64,000 nucleotides of DNA from Hyphomicrobium_A sp963776675 (GTDB taxonomy: Bacteria; Pseudomonadota; Alphaproteobacteria; Rhizobiales; Hyphomicrobiaceae), in NCBI GenBank assembly GCA_963776675.1, contig CAVZNR010000060.1, forward strand, positions 1 through 64,000. Direction: 5' to 3'. The notes below the pieces were generated by a model, which was not told the DNA's origin, ran no database searches, and worked only from the letters and a program-made list of their open reading frames with translations. Position 1 is the first letter of the stretch. Every line of letters starts with the position of its first letter. Below are positions 30,112 to 38,199 of this stretch, one piece after another. The translations under genes and the position numbers were made by a program.

Positions 30112-30600
30112 TCAAGCGCCTTTCTTGGACGCGCGCCAGTCGCCCGAGCGCCCCCCGGACTTCTCAAGCAGGCGGATACCCTCGAACCGCATGCCGCGGT
30201 CGACCGATTTCAGCATGTCGTAGAGCGTCAGGCAGGCAACCGACACCGCGGTCAGCGCCTCCATCTCCACCCCGGTCTGGCCCGCCGTCTTCACCTCGGC
30301 GACGACGCGCACGCCCGGCGGCTTGTCGTTGATCTCCAGGTGCACGGCGACCTTGGAGAGGTTCAAGGGATGGCACAGCGGGATCAGCTCGTGCGTGCGC
30401 TTGGCGGCCATGATGCCGGCGATGCGCGCGGTCGCCAGCACGTCGCCCTTGGGCGTGTCGCCCTGCTCCAGGAGGTCGCGCGTGCGCGCCGCCATGACGA
30501 CGAACCCTTCCGCGATGGCGGTGCGCGTGGTCGTGGCCTTGTCGGAGACGTCGACCATGCGGGCCGCACCCGTCTTGTCGATATGCGACAGCTTGCTCAC
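30112..30600 (-). CDS. moaC: Cyclic pyranopterin monophosphate synthase MoaC
   Basis: Completes the first step of molybdenum cofactor synthesis with MoaA. 162 residues. Typical: LSHIDKTGAARMVDVSDKA, ELIPLCHPLNLSKV, and TGVEMEALTAVSVACLTLYD with the catalytic DMLKSVDR. Overlaps trpC by four bases (ATGA) and is followed by moeA. No moaA is visible in the window. Confidence 0.96.
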   Translation of the reverse strand: MSKLSHIDKTGAARMVDVSDKATTTRTAIAEGFVVMAARTRDLLEQGDTPKGDVLATARIAGIMAAKRTHELIPLCHPLNLSKVAVHLEINDKPPGVRVVAEVKTAGQTGVEMEALTAVSVACLTLYDMLKSVDRGMRFEGIRLLEKSGGRSGDWRASKKGA

Positions 30601-31424
30601 GATTGCCTCCGGTGCGCGTTTCCGAACTCCGGGTCCGGTGCCAGCAGCGCGGTGGTTGCGGCCGCCACGTCCGCCTGGCGCATCAGGCTCTCACCGACGA
30701 GGTAGGTGTTGACGCCGGCGCGCTTCAACCGGGAGATGTCGGCGGGCGTGAAAATTCCGCTCTCGCCCACGACGATGCGGTCCTTCGGCACGCGCGGCGC
30801 GAGCCGCTCGGTCGTCTCCAAGGTCGTCTCGAAGGTCTTGAGATTGCGGTTGTTGATGCCGACGAGGCGGCAGTCGAGCTTGAGCGCGCGATCGAGCTCC
30901 TCGTCGTTGTGCACCTCGGCGACGGCGTCCATGCCCCAGTCCTTGGCGGCGGCGGCAAGGTCGCGCGCGGTGGCGTCGTCGACCTCGGCCAGAATGATGA
31001 GGATGCAGTCGGCGTCCCAGGCGCGCGCTTCCACCACCTGGTAGGTGTCGAGCATGAAGTCCTTGCGCAGCGCCGGCAGCGAGGTGGCGGCGCGCGCGGC
31101 CGTCAGATACTCCGGCGCGCCCTGGAAGGAGGGACCGTCGGTGAGCACGGAGAGGCAGGCAGCGCCTCCGGCCTCGTAGGCTCGAGCGAGCGCGGGCGGA
31201 TCGAAATCGGCGCGGATCAGCCCCTTCGACGGGCTCGCCTTCTTCACCTCGGCGATCAGCGCCGGCAGCCCCGACCCGTGCATGGCGGCAATGGCGCCGG
31301 CAAAGGAACGGACGGGGGACGCGCTGCGCGCCAGCTCGGACAGCACGTGCAGAGGCTGGCGCTCCTTGGCGTGCGCGATCTCGTCCAGCTTATAGCGCGT
31401 GATCTTTTCGAGGATGTCGGACAT
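30597..31424 (-). CDS. trpC: Indole-3-glycerol phosphate synthase
   Basis: Fourth step of tryptophan synthesis, a TIM barrel of 275 residues. Motifs: LIAEVKKASPSKGLIRADFD, CLSVLTDGPSFQGAPEYL, RKDFMLDTYQVVEARAWDAD and the late VGESGIFTPADI. Stand-alone form, not fused to TrpF. In many relatives trpGDC are adjacent; here about 1.6 kb of opposite-strand small genes separates trpC from trpD. Confidence 0.96.
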   Translation of the reverse strand: MSDILEKITRYKLDEIAHAKERQPLHVLSELARSASPVRSFAGAIAAMHGSGLPALIAEVKKASPSKGLIRADFDPPALARAYEAGGAACLSVLTDGPSFQGAPEYLTAARAATSLPALRKDFMLDTYQVVEARAWDADCILIILAEVDDATARDLAAAAKDWGMDAVAEVHNDEELDRALKLDCRLVGINNRNLKTFETTLETTERLAPRVPKDRIVVGESGIFTPADISRLKRAGVNTYLVGESLMRQADVAAATTALLAPDPEFGNAHRRQS

Positions 31425-31560
31425 AGGCCAAGGATACTGTTGAGGTGGGGCGGTTGCTACCGGGGCCGTGCACCATGGTCAAGTAGAGGTGGAGCAGGGC
31501 CGGGCAAGGGCCCCCAAACGTTACTTCGGTACGGCCGCCTGGGCGTGCTATAGCCTCACA

Positions 31561-31776
31561 ATGCGCTACCACAAAGCGGTTCGGATCAGCCGCCCCGAGG
31601 CGGACTTCATCATCAGCGGGCCCACGACCTCGCTCAACGATTGCGTCGTCGTCGAGGACGACGGCGACTGGTACGACGTGCGCCGCATGACGGAACAGGA
31701 GCTGACCGATTTCGTTGATAGCCTGCAGCGGGCGCGCCTTGCCGCCGTTGTGGCCGGATCGGTCACACCCCATTAG
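31561..31776 (+). CDS. Small conserved hypothetical protein (71 aa)
   Basis: A compact acidic 71-residue protein starting MRYHKAVRISRPEADFIISG, with an Asp/Glu-rich middle (VVVEDDGDWYDVRRMTEQEL). No signal peptide or membrane segment. Codon usage matches neighbouring core genes, which is why I accept it. Function unknown. It overlaps no other gene and is divergent from trpC. Confidence 0.6.
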   Translation: MRYHKAVRISRPEADFIISGPTTSLNDCVVVEDDGDWYDVRRMTEQELTDFVDSLQRARLAAVVAGSVTPH

Positions 31777-31798
31777 TCACGAGACAGCGAAGCCTCGC

Positions 31799-32008
31799 AT
31801 GGAAGAGTTGAATATTGACCGAGCGGCCATGGGACGCCTGGCCAAGGCGCTGCAGTTCATCTGCGGCGCCGATCATCCCACCACCGTTGCATTGCAGACG
31901 GCCGCCGACAGCGGGGCTGAGCGCGACATCAAGAACGCCCGCGCCCAGTTCCTCAAATTGAAGCCGTCGGACCGGCGCGCCGCACTGACGATGATCTACG
32001 ACGATTGA
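31799..32008 (+). CDS. Small conserved hypothetical protein (69 aa)
   Basis: Starts MEELNIDRAAMGRLAKALQF and is predicted mostly helical (IKNARAQFLKLKPSDRRAAL). ATG at 31799 lies 22 bases after the preceding small gene, so the two may be co-transcribed. No recognised domain; function unknown. Confidence 0.6.
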   Translation: MEELNIDRAAMGRLAKALQFICGADHPTTVALQTAADSGAERDIKNARAQFLKLKPSDRRAALTMIYDD

Positions 32009-32030
32009 GGCCGGAGGGAACCCGTAGTGC

Positions 32031-32177
32031 CTATCTCTTTTTCTGCTTGAGATCGCTCTTGCCCGGCTTAGCAAAAGCCGCGCTCACCGTGCCCATAGCC
32101 GGGCTGGCGCCTTTTGCGGCAATTGCCTTCTTGGGCTTTCGGATTTCGCGGTTCGATCTCACCTGACCTTTGGCCAT
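32031..32177 (-). CDS. Very small basic protein (48 aa)
   Basis: Encodes MAKGQVRSNREIRKPKKAIA and a lysine-rich tail (KPGKSDLKQKKR). Short proteins beginning MAKGQ/MSKGQ-x-RSNRExxKPK are widespread in Proteobacteria, and the charge suggests nucleic-acid or ribosome binding, but the role is unknown. Start ATG at 32177 follows a GGGAGACTGA upstream sequence on the minus strand. Confidence 0.6.
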   Translation of the reverse strand: MAKGQVRSNREIRKPKKAIAAKGASPAMGTVSAAFAKPGKSDLKQKKR

Positions 32178-32590
32178 TTCAGTCTCCCATTTGGTTGATG
32201 CGTGTGGGCGTGCCGCCTGCAGTGCCTCACGCAAGAGGCTGCCGACGTGCACAAGGTCCGCTGCGATCTGCGCGATCGCCGCGGCAATGGTCTTGATGCG
32301 TTAGAGTGTCTTGATGCGATAGACGTGCTCGCCCCCTTTGGGGCGGCAGCGATGCCGGGGCGCTCGCGAAGAGACGAAGTCGGCCACCCGGCCGACCCTC
32401 ACCTTGATGCTCAAGGATGGAAGCGCAATCGTCCTTGATGTCTTTCGATAGGCTATTCGCAGGGCCCCGTCCAACGGTTCGTCGGTCACCATGCCCCCGC
32501 CATGGGCCGGACATCGTCTCAGGAGCGGCTGTCGCCAGCGCGTCCCGCTGCTATACATGCTGGGTCCAACCACAATCCTCCGGTGACGGC
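32178..32590. other. Intergenic stretch without a supported gene
   Basis: About 410 bases between the small basic protein and the ModE-like gene. A minus-strand frame reading RIKTIAAAIAQIAADLVHVG just upstream of 32177 looks protein-like but has no start of its own and is broken further out, so it may be a gene remnant. GTCTTGATGCG occurs twice (32290-32300 and 32309-32319). I see no promoter or RNA gene. Confidence 0.35.
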
Positions 32591-33004
32591 GTGCCCGCCA
32601 AGACCAAAACCAAGCCCAAGACCAAGACATCGAAGCAGCGCGCGACTGCGAAATCGGCGGGTGCCGGGATTCCCCGCCTGCGCATCGTCATGGGCAAGGG
32701 GCTGATCCTGGGCCCCGGCAAAGTCGACCTTCTGGAGGCCATCGAGCGCAAGGGCTCGATCTCGGGCGCCGCGCGCGAGATGGATATGTCCTACCGCCGC
32801 GCCTGGCTGCTGGTGGACGCTCTCAATCAGATGTTTGCCCGCCCGCTCGTCATTGCCGCGCCGGGCGGCGCACGCGGCGGCGGCGCGCAGATCACCGATT
32901 ACGGCAAGTCCGTCGCGGCCGCCTACCGGCGCATCGAGCAGAAGACGCGAACGGCCATTCGCGAGGAGCTGGCACGTTTCGATACCGACGTGGAGCGCGG
33001 CTGA
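32591..33004 (+). CDS. ModE-type winged-helix regulator, DNA-binding domain only
   Basis: A 137-residue protein whose residues about 30-125 match the ModE N-terminal winged helix: GLILGPGKVDLLEAIERKGS, ISGAAREMDMSYRRAWLLVD, then GGARGGGAQITDYGKSVAAA. The molybdate-binding MOP domains of full ModE are absent. A lysine/threonine-rich tail precedes the domain. Start is taken as GTG 32591; ATG at 32690 would give only the domain. Closeness to moaC/moeA suggests a molybdenum link, but that is inference. Confidence 0.75.
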   Translation: MPAKTKTKPKTKTSKQRATAKSAGAGIPRLRIVMGKGLILGPGKVDLLEAIERKGSISGAAREMDMSYRRAWLLVDALNQMFARPLVIAAPGGARGGGAQITDYGKSVAAAYRRIEQKTRTAIREELARFDTDVERG

Positions 33005-33021
33005 GCGGACAGGCGGTCGCC

Positions 33022-34044
33022 TTACGCCGCGTTGGTGACGGCGACGAGCTTGTCGAGCGCGCGTGCTGCAGCGCCCGTGTCGATGGCGTGCGCAGCCCGC
33101 GTCACGCCGTCGGTGAGGTCCGCGGCCTTGCCCCCGACGATCAGCGCGGCGCCCGCATTCAACAGCACGATGTCGCGGAACGCCCCCGGCTCGCCCGCCA
33201 GCACGTCGCGGATGGCGGCGGCGTTCACGGTCGCATCCCCGCCCTTGAGATCATCGAGCGTTGCCTTGGGAAGGCCGGCGTCCTCCGGCGTCACCTCGAA
33301 CTCGGTGATCGTTCCGTCCTTGAGCTCGGCCACGCGCGTCGGTCCCGTCGTCGTGATCTCGTCGAGGCCGTCCGAGCCGTGCACGACCCAGGCGTGCTCG
33401 GAGCCGAGGTTCCTGAGCGCCTCGGCGATAGGCGCCGTCCAGCCTGCGCTGTACACGCCTACGACCTGGCGCCGAACGCCGGCCGGATTGGCGAGCGGCC
33501 CCAGCAGGTTGAGCAGCGTGCGCACGCCCAGCTCGGCGCGCGCAGGCGCCCACGCCTTCATGGCGGGGTGGTGTTTGGGCGCCCACATGAAGCCGACGCC
33601 GGCTTCCGCAATCGAACGCGTGATCACGATCGGCTCGATGTCGATCTTGACGCCAAGCGCCGTGAGCACGTCGGACGCCCCTGACAGCGAGGACACCGCG
33701 CGGTTGCCGTGCTTGGCGACCGGCACGCCGGCACCGGCCGCCACGATCGCGGCGCAGGTCGAGACGTTGTAGGTGTTGTGGCCGTCGCCGCCGGTGCCGA
33801 CGATGTCGACGGCGTCGGGCGGCGCCTCGATAGCGAGCATTTTGGCGCGCATCAGCTGGCAGGCGCCGGTGATCTCGGCGAGCGTCTCGCCGCGCACGCG
33901 CAGCGCCATCAGGAAGGCGGCCATCTGCGTCGGCGTCGCGACGCCCGACATCATGAGCTCGAAGGCGTCCCCGATCTCGCCCTCTGAGAGGGTGGCGCCG
34001 GTCGCCACCTTCTGCATCAGCTGCTTCAGCGCGTTGGCGGACAT
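33022..34044 (-). CDS. trpD: Anthranilate phosphoribosyltransferase
   Basis: Second step of tryptophan synthesis, 340 residues. Phosphoribosyl-binding motifs: VDIVGTGGDGHNTYNVSTCA and AKHGNRAVSSLSGASDVL; then FMWAPKHHPAMKAWAPARAE and RTLLNLLGPLANPA. Stand-alone TrpD. Starts nine bases after the trpG stop, so trpG-trpD is an operon. Confidence 0.97.
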   Translation of the reverse strand: MSANALKQLMQKVATGATLSEGEIGDAFELMMSGVATPTQMAAFLMALRVRGETLAEITGACQLMRAKMLAIEAPPDAVDIVGTGGDGHNTYNVSTCAAIVAAGAGVPVAKHGNRAVSSLSGASDVLTALGVKIDIEPIVITRSIAEAGVGFMWAPKHHPAMKAWAPARAELGVRTLLNLLGPLANPAGVRRQVVGVYSAGWTAPIAEALRNLGSEHAWVVHGSDGLDEITTTGPTRVAELKDGTITEFEVTPEDAGLPKATLDDLKGGDATVNAAAIRDVLAGEPGAFRDIVLLNAGAALIVGGKAADLTDGVTRAAHAIDTGAAARALDKLVAVTNAA

Positions 34045-34053
34045 GGCCGCGCC

Positions 34054-34668
34054 TTAAGCCGCGTCGCGCGCAGCCGGCGCGTTGCGCCGCCGCGGGCTCA
34101 TGCCGGCAAGCGACAGGAAGTTGGCGAGCAGCGCGTGACCCTGCTCCGAGGCGATGCTCTCGGGATGGAATTGCACGCCATGCACGGGGTGCGATTTGTG
34201 CTGCAGGCCCATGATGATGCGGTCGGATGTCTCGGCTGTGACCTCGAGCTCGGGCGGCAGGCTTTTGCGCTCTACGATCAGCGAGTGGTAGCGCGTCACC
34301 TCGAACTTCGCCGGCAATCCCTTGAACACGCCCTTGTCGGTATGGCGGATGGTCGAGAGCTTGCCGTGCAGCGGCTCGGGCGCGCGGATCACCTTGCCGC
34401 CATAGACCTGGCCGATCGCCTGATGACCGAGGCAGACGCCGAGGAGCGGGATCTTGCCGCCGGCCTTCTCGATCAGCTCCAGGCAGATGCCGGCCTCGTT
34501 GGGCGTGCATGGACCCGGCGAAAGCACGATGGCCTTGGGCTTCTTCTTGAGCACGTCTTCCGCACGGATCTTGTCGTTGCGGTAGACCTCGCAATTGGCG
34601 CCCAGCTCGCCCAGGAAGTGGACGAGATTGTAGGTGAAGCTGTCGTAGTTATCGATGAGGATCAGCAT
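34054..34668 (-). CDS. trpG: Anthranilate synthase component II (glutamine amidotransferase)
   Basis: Supplies ammonia to TrpE. 204 residues, class I glutamine amidotransferase: ILIDNYDSFTYNLVHFLGEL, LSPGPCTPNEAGICLELIE, the nucleophile C79 in LLGVCLGHQAIGQVYGG, and the His/Glu pair in VHGVQFHPESI. Start ATG at 34668 gives the canonical N-terminus; the frame is open further upstream but not coding. Such subunits may also serve PabB. Its partner trpE is 2 kb away. Confidence 0.96.
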   Translation of the reverse strand: MLILIDNYDSFTYNLVHFLGELGANCEVYRNDKIRAEDVLKKKPKAIVLSPGPCTPNEAGICLELIEKAGGKIPLLGVCLGHQAIGQVYGGKVIRAPEPLHGKLSTIRHTDKGVFKGLPAKFEVTRYHSLIVERKSLPPELEVTAETSDRIIMGLQHKSHPVHGVQFHPESIASEQGHALLANFLSLAGMSPRRRNAPAARDAA

Positions 34669-34733
34669 TGCTCTTCGAGGTCCGCAAAAAACCGCCAATT
34701 GTGCCAAGGGTGTAGGGAGCGGCCCCCCTAGCG

Positions 34734-35267
34734 TCAAGTCAGCTGCTTGGGGGTCAGGAAATGCTCGAGCCGACCCGCCCCCGGCGCGATCTCGGCCCAG
34801 CTCGCTGCGTTGAACCCGATCACGGCGACGCCGGCGGTGGGAAACTTCTCGGCGAGGCGGGCGGTATCGTCCACAGCGCCGCTGCCGACGAGCAGGACCG
34901 CCAGCTCCTCCAGCCCCGGGTTGTGTCCGACCAGCATGACGTGGCGCGGGACTTTGCCGGTCTCGTCGGGCCCCAGCCGGCGCAGGCGCGAAAGCAGTGT
35001 TTCGGGCGGCGCCAGATAGATGCCATCGTCGTAGATCACCCGCGGCACCGGCGCGCCGAGCTTGGGCAGCACCAGATCCAAGGTGGCGCGCGCGCGCACC
35101 GCGCTCGAGCAAAGGATCACGTCGGGCCGCAGGCCCATCGCGGCCAGCGCCGCACCGATCTCCGGCGCCGCCTTCTTGCCGCGCTTGGCGAGCGGGCGGT
35201 CGTAGTCGTCGAGCCCGGGCGCATCCCAGCTCGACTTGGCGTGGCGGAGCAGCGTGAGCGTCAGCAT
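34734..35267 (-). CDS. SixA-like histidine phosphatase
   Basis: A 177-residue protein with the phosphoglycerate-mutase fold: LTLLRHAKSSWDAPGLDDYD at the N-terminus carries the RHG-like catalytic motif (here RHAKSSW), and VMLVGHNPGLEELA contains the second histidine. The family includes SixA, which dephosphorylates Hpt domains. The window also contains an Hpt protein at 61066, but no direct link is shown. Start ATG 35267. Confidence 0.85.
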   Translation of the reverse strand: MLTLTLLRHAKSSWDAPGLDDYDRPLAKRGKKAAPEIGAALAAMGLRPDVILCSSAVRARATLDLVLPKLGAPVPRVIYDDGIYLAPPETLLSRLRRLGPDETGKVPRHVMLVGHNPGLEELAVLLVGSGAVDDTARLAEKFPTAGVAVIGFNAASWAEIAPGAGRLEHFLTPKQLT

Positions 35268-35399
35268 CGGCTGACGATGACCGGTGCGCGGCGTCTGTCA
35301 AGGCGCAAAGCTCGCTGCGTTGCAGCTGTGGTGATGCGCTGCTAACGTGCACGGAGCATGTGGTCCTGCAACATGCGGCGTGGGATAGGCGCGAGCATA

Positions 35400-35741
35400 A
35401 TGGATGGAGCAAACGCGAATTGGCGTTTCGCCGTGCTGTCGGGTGCAGCGATGGCGCTGACGCCTGTGCTCGCAAGCGTGTGCGCTGCGCAAACCGCACC
35501 CAAGGACCCGGAGCCGAACGCGGCCACGGAGAAGCAGCTCAAGGACGGCGAAGATCTCTACATCCTCAAGGACGTGCCGGAGCCGGAAGAGGGCAAGCCC
35601 AAGCTCGATCTCGGCAAGGTCGGCAAGAACGGCCAGCTTTCGCTCGAGAAGATGCCGCTCGACAGCGACAGCGACTATGACACCAAGCCTAAGGGCGCCG
35701 GTGGCATTCGCCTGAAGATTCCGCTGGGAAAGCAGGAGTGA
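35400..35741 (+). CDS. Exported small hypothetical protein
   Basis: 113 residues with a signal peptide (FAVLSGAAMALTPVLASVCA, cleavage near AQT), then a charged Asp/Lys/Pro-rich mature part (GEDLYILKDVPEPEEGKPKL). ATG at 35400 is preferred because it places the signal peptide at the N-terminus; ATG 35358 and 35373 are in frame. Likely periplasmic; function unknown. Its stop lies three bases from the end of the convergent autotransporter fragment. Confidence 0.65.
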   Translation: MDGANANWRFAVLSGAAMALTPVLASVCAAQTAPKDPEPNAATEKQLKDGEDLYILKDVPEPEEGKPKLDLGKVGKNGQLSLEKMPLDSDSDYDTKPKGAGGIRLKIPLGKQE

Positions 35742-35744
35742 GGC

Positions 35745-36459
35745 TCAGAACCTGGCGCTGCCCTTGAGGGCGATCGAGTGGATCTGCGTCGTCTCGCCGA
35801 GCTGTCCGTCGTAGGTGAGATGCAACACGGTGTCGGTGCCGGTGATGACGTCGATGCCGGCGCCGACCGTGCCCATGACGTCGTCCATGCCGGTGATGGT
35901 GAGGAACGGCGTCACGCCGCCGGGGCCTGAGACGAAGGTCGAGTTGAGGCCGAAGTAGGTGTTGGTGAACCAGGTGGCACCGGCGCGCAGGAACGGCCGG
36001 ATCAGCGTGCCGTTCGAGATCCACCACTCGGTGCCCATCTCGAGCGACGGCGCGAACGAATAGACGGTCGGCGTCTCACCGTGCACAGCGAGGTTGGCCG
36101 CGCCGCCGCCGGACTCGGTGAGCCCATGCAGGTCGACGCGCGTCGCAGAGGCATCCATCACCGGCTTGAAGTAGAGGTCGGGCGACCCGAACACGTAGGC
36201 CAAGCGCAGCCCGCCGTTGAGCACGTCGATCTCGCCGCCGAAAAGCAGCGCCCCAGCCGCCACGGTGCCGAGCAGGGCCGCGCGCCAAGTGTCGGTGGTG
36301 GAGAAGGTGTCGGAGCCGCGGCCAGCGTGGGCCGCGTAATTGCAGATCGCCTGGTAGCGGCGAGCGTCTGGGCACCGCGCGCCAGGCGTCCGAGCTAGCG
36401 AAGGTCTGCGAGCCGCGGCCTGCGTCGCCCGCGTAGATGGTGTACGTCTGAACGCGGCG
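35745..36459 (-). pseudogene. Autotransporter beta-barrel fragment, frameshifted
   Basis: Minus-strand remains of an outer-membrane autotransporter barrel. The in-frame part from 36263 (GTG) reads strand-like alternating segments (LTYDGQLGETTQIHSIALKG) and ends in the terminal aromatic GSARF. Upstream, the same frame continues without a start codon. Two 32-residue near-repeats (RRVQTYTIYAGDAGRGSQTF... and RRYQAICNYAAHAGRGSDTF...) lie in different frames, joined by removal of one C from the CCC at 36370-36372. There is no passenger domain or signal peptide, so the gene is 5'-truncated as well as frameshifted. Confidence 0.65.
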
Positions 36460-36616
36460 GTTGCGCTGCCATGTCCCGGTTCCCAATGCTCGGACGCAAG
36501 ACGTGCGAGTTCGTTGAAAAATGTGCGGTGGCGCCACCGACAATGGCGTACACGTCATATTGAATGTTGTTCAGTCTGAGCCGGCAAGTGATTCGCGTCA
36601 AGCGTGGAGGTGCCGG

Positions 36617-38167
36617 CTACTTCGCGCGCGTGGCGAAGCGAACCGCTTCCTCGGCGGCGCGGAACAGCGCCTGCGCTTTGTTGATGCACTCCTGCTGCTC
36701 CTTGGCGGGAACAGAGTCGTGCACGAGGCCGGCGCCCGCCTGCACGTGCATCACGCCGTCTTTGACCAGCGCGGTGCGCAGCACGATGCAGCTGTCCATC
36801 TGGCCGGAGGCGGAGAAGTAGCCGACGCAGCCCGCGTAGGGCCCGCGCTTCGACTTCTCCAACTCGTCGATGATCTGCATGGCGCGCACCTTGGGCGCGC
36901 CCGACACGGTGCCGGCGGGAAAGCCCGCCATCAGCGCGTCGACGGCATCGAACTTCCGGGCGAGCCGCCCGATGACGTTGGAGACGATGTGCATCACGTG
37001 GCTGTAGCGCTCGATGAAAAAGCGGCCCGTCACGGCGACGCTGCCGATCTCGGCGACGCGGCCCACGTCGTTGCGCCCCAGATCCAGGAGCATCAGATGC
37101 TCGGCGCGCTCCTTGGGATCCTTGAGCAGGGCCTCGGCCAGCGCCTGGTCCTCGGCCTCGTCGGCCCCGCGCGGCGCGGTGCCGGCGATGGGGCGTATCG
37201 TGACCTCGCCGTTGCGCACGCGCACCAGGATCTCCGGGCTGGAGCCGACGAGCGCGAAGTCGCCGAAGTCCAGATGAAACAGATACGGCGACGGGTTGGT
37301 CCGCCTCAGCGCCCGATAGAGCGCGAAGGGCGGGAGCGTGAAGGGGGCGGAGAAGCGCTGCGCCAGCACCACCTGGAAAATGTCGCCGGCGACGATGTAC
37401 TCCTTGGCGCGATCCACCATGGCCATGTACGCGGCCGGCTTGGTGTTGGAGACGGGCTTGGGCGCGGGCAGCTTGCGCGCCGAGACGGGGGCGGCATGCG
37501 GCAGCGGCGCGTCGAGCGCGGCAACGGCGTTTCTGAGCCGCTTGATCGCCGCCTTGTAGGCCTTCTCCGCCGCGACGCGCTTGTCGGCGCGCACCGGCGT
37601 CACGACGGTGATCTCGTCCGTCACCACATCGAAGATCACCATCACCGTCGGGCGCATCAGAATGGCGTCGGGCACGGCCAGCGCATCGGGCGGCGTATCC
37701 GGCAGGCGCTCGATGAGGCGCACCGTGTCGTAGCCCATGTAGCCGAAAATGCCCGCCGACATCGGCGGCAGCTCGGGCGGCAGCGTCAGCTGCGAGTCCG
37801 CTAGAAGCGCGCGCAGGGAGACGAGCGTCGGCTGGGCCTCGGCCTTGAAGGCGTCGGGCTTGGCGATGGGGGTGCGGTTGATGAAGGCGGTGTCGCCGTC
37901 GGCGCGCCAGACGACGTCGGGCTCGAGCCCGATCACCGAGTAGCGCCCGCGCGCCGCCCCGCCCTCGATCAATTCCAGCAGGAAGCTCATGGGCCGGTCG
38001 GACGCCAGCTTCAGGTAGGCGGAGACCGGCGTCTCCAGGTCGGCAACCAGGCGCATCCATACAACCTGAGGCGTGCCCGCCGCATAGCGCTTGGTAAAAT
38101 CGTCCAGCGCCGGCATCGCCTCAAGCACGCCGGGCCTCGATCCTTTTTTGCGCTCGAGCGTGCTCAC
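36617..38167 (-). CDS. trpE: Anthranilate synthase component I
   Basis: Converts chorismate to anthranilate with TrpG. 516 residues. N-terminal feedback-regulation region: PMSFLLELIEGGAARGRYSV. Catalytic chorismate-binding segments: VVLAQRFSAPFTLPPFALYR, RPIAGTAPRGADEAEDQALA, LMLLDLGRNDVGRVAEIGSV, and AGAGLVHDSVPAKEQQECIN. It lacks the fused TrpG domain found in Rhizobium TrpE(G). Starts 32 bases after ppiD; no leader peptide or attenuator is visible. Confidence 0.96.
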   Translation of the reverse strand: MSTLERKKGSRPGVLEAMPALDDFTKRYAAGTPQVVWMRLVADLETPVSAYLKLASDRPMSFLLELIEGGAARGRYSVIGLEPDVVWRADGDTAFINRTPIAKPDAFKAEAQPTLVSLRALLADSQLTLPPELPPMSAGIFGYMGYDTVRLIERLPDTPPDALAVPDAILMRPTVMVIFDVVTDEITVVTPVRADKRVAAEKAYKAAIKRLRNAVAALDAPLPHAAPVSARKLPAPKPVSNTKPAAYMAMVDRAKEYIVAGDIFQVVLAQRFSAPFTLPPFALYRALRRTNPSPYLFHLDFGDFALVGSSPEILVRVRNGEVTIRPIAGTAPRGADEAEDQALAEALLKDPKERAEHLMLLDLGRNDVGRVAEIGSVAVTGRFFIERYSHVMHIVSNVIGRLARKFDAVDALMAGFPAGTVSGAPKVRAMQIIDELEKSKRGPYAGCVGYFSASGQMDSCIVLRTALVKDGVMHVQAGAGLVHDSVPAKEQQECINKAQALFRAAEEAVRFATRAK

Positions 38168-38199
38168 GGTTTTCCCCGATCGGGTCCTGAGTTGAGACC

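Noticed and set aside
36395..36601. Minus-strand open frame of 68 codons upstream of the autotransporter fragment
   Set aside because: Different frame from the repeat units and no recognisable features; likely non-coding.
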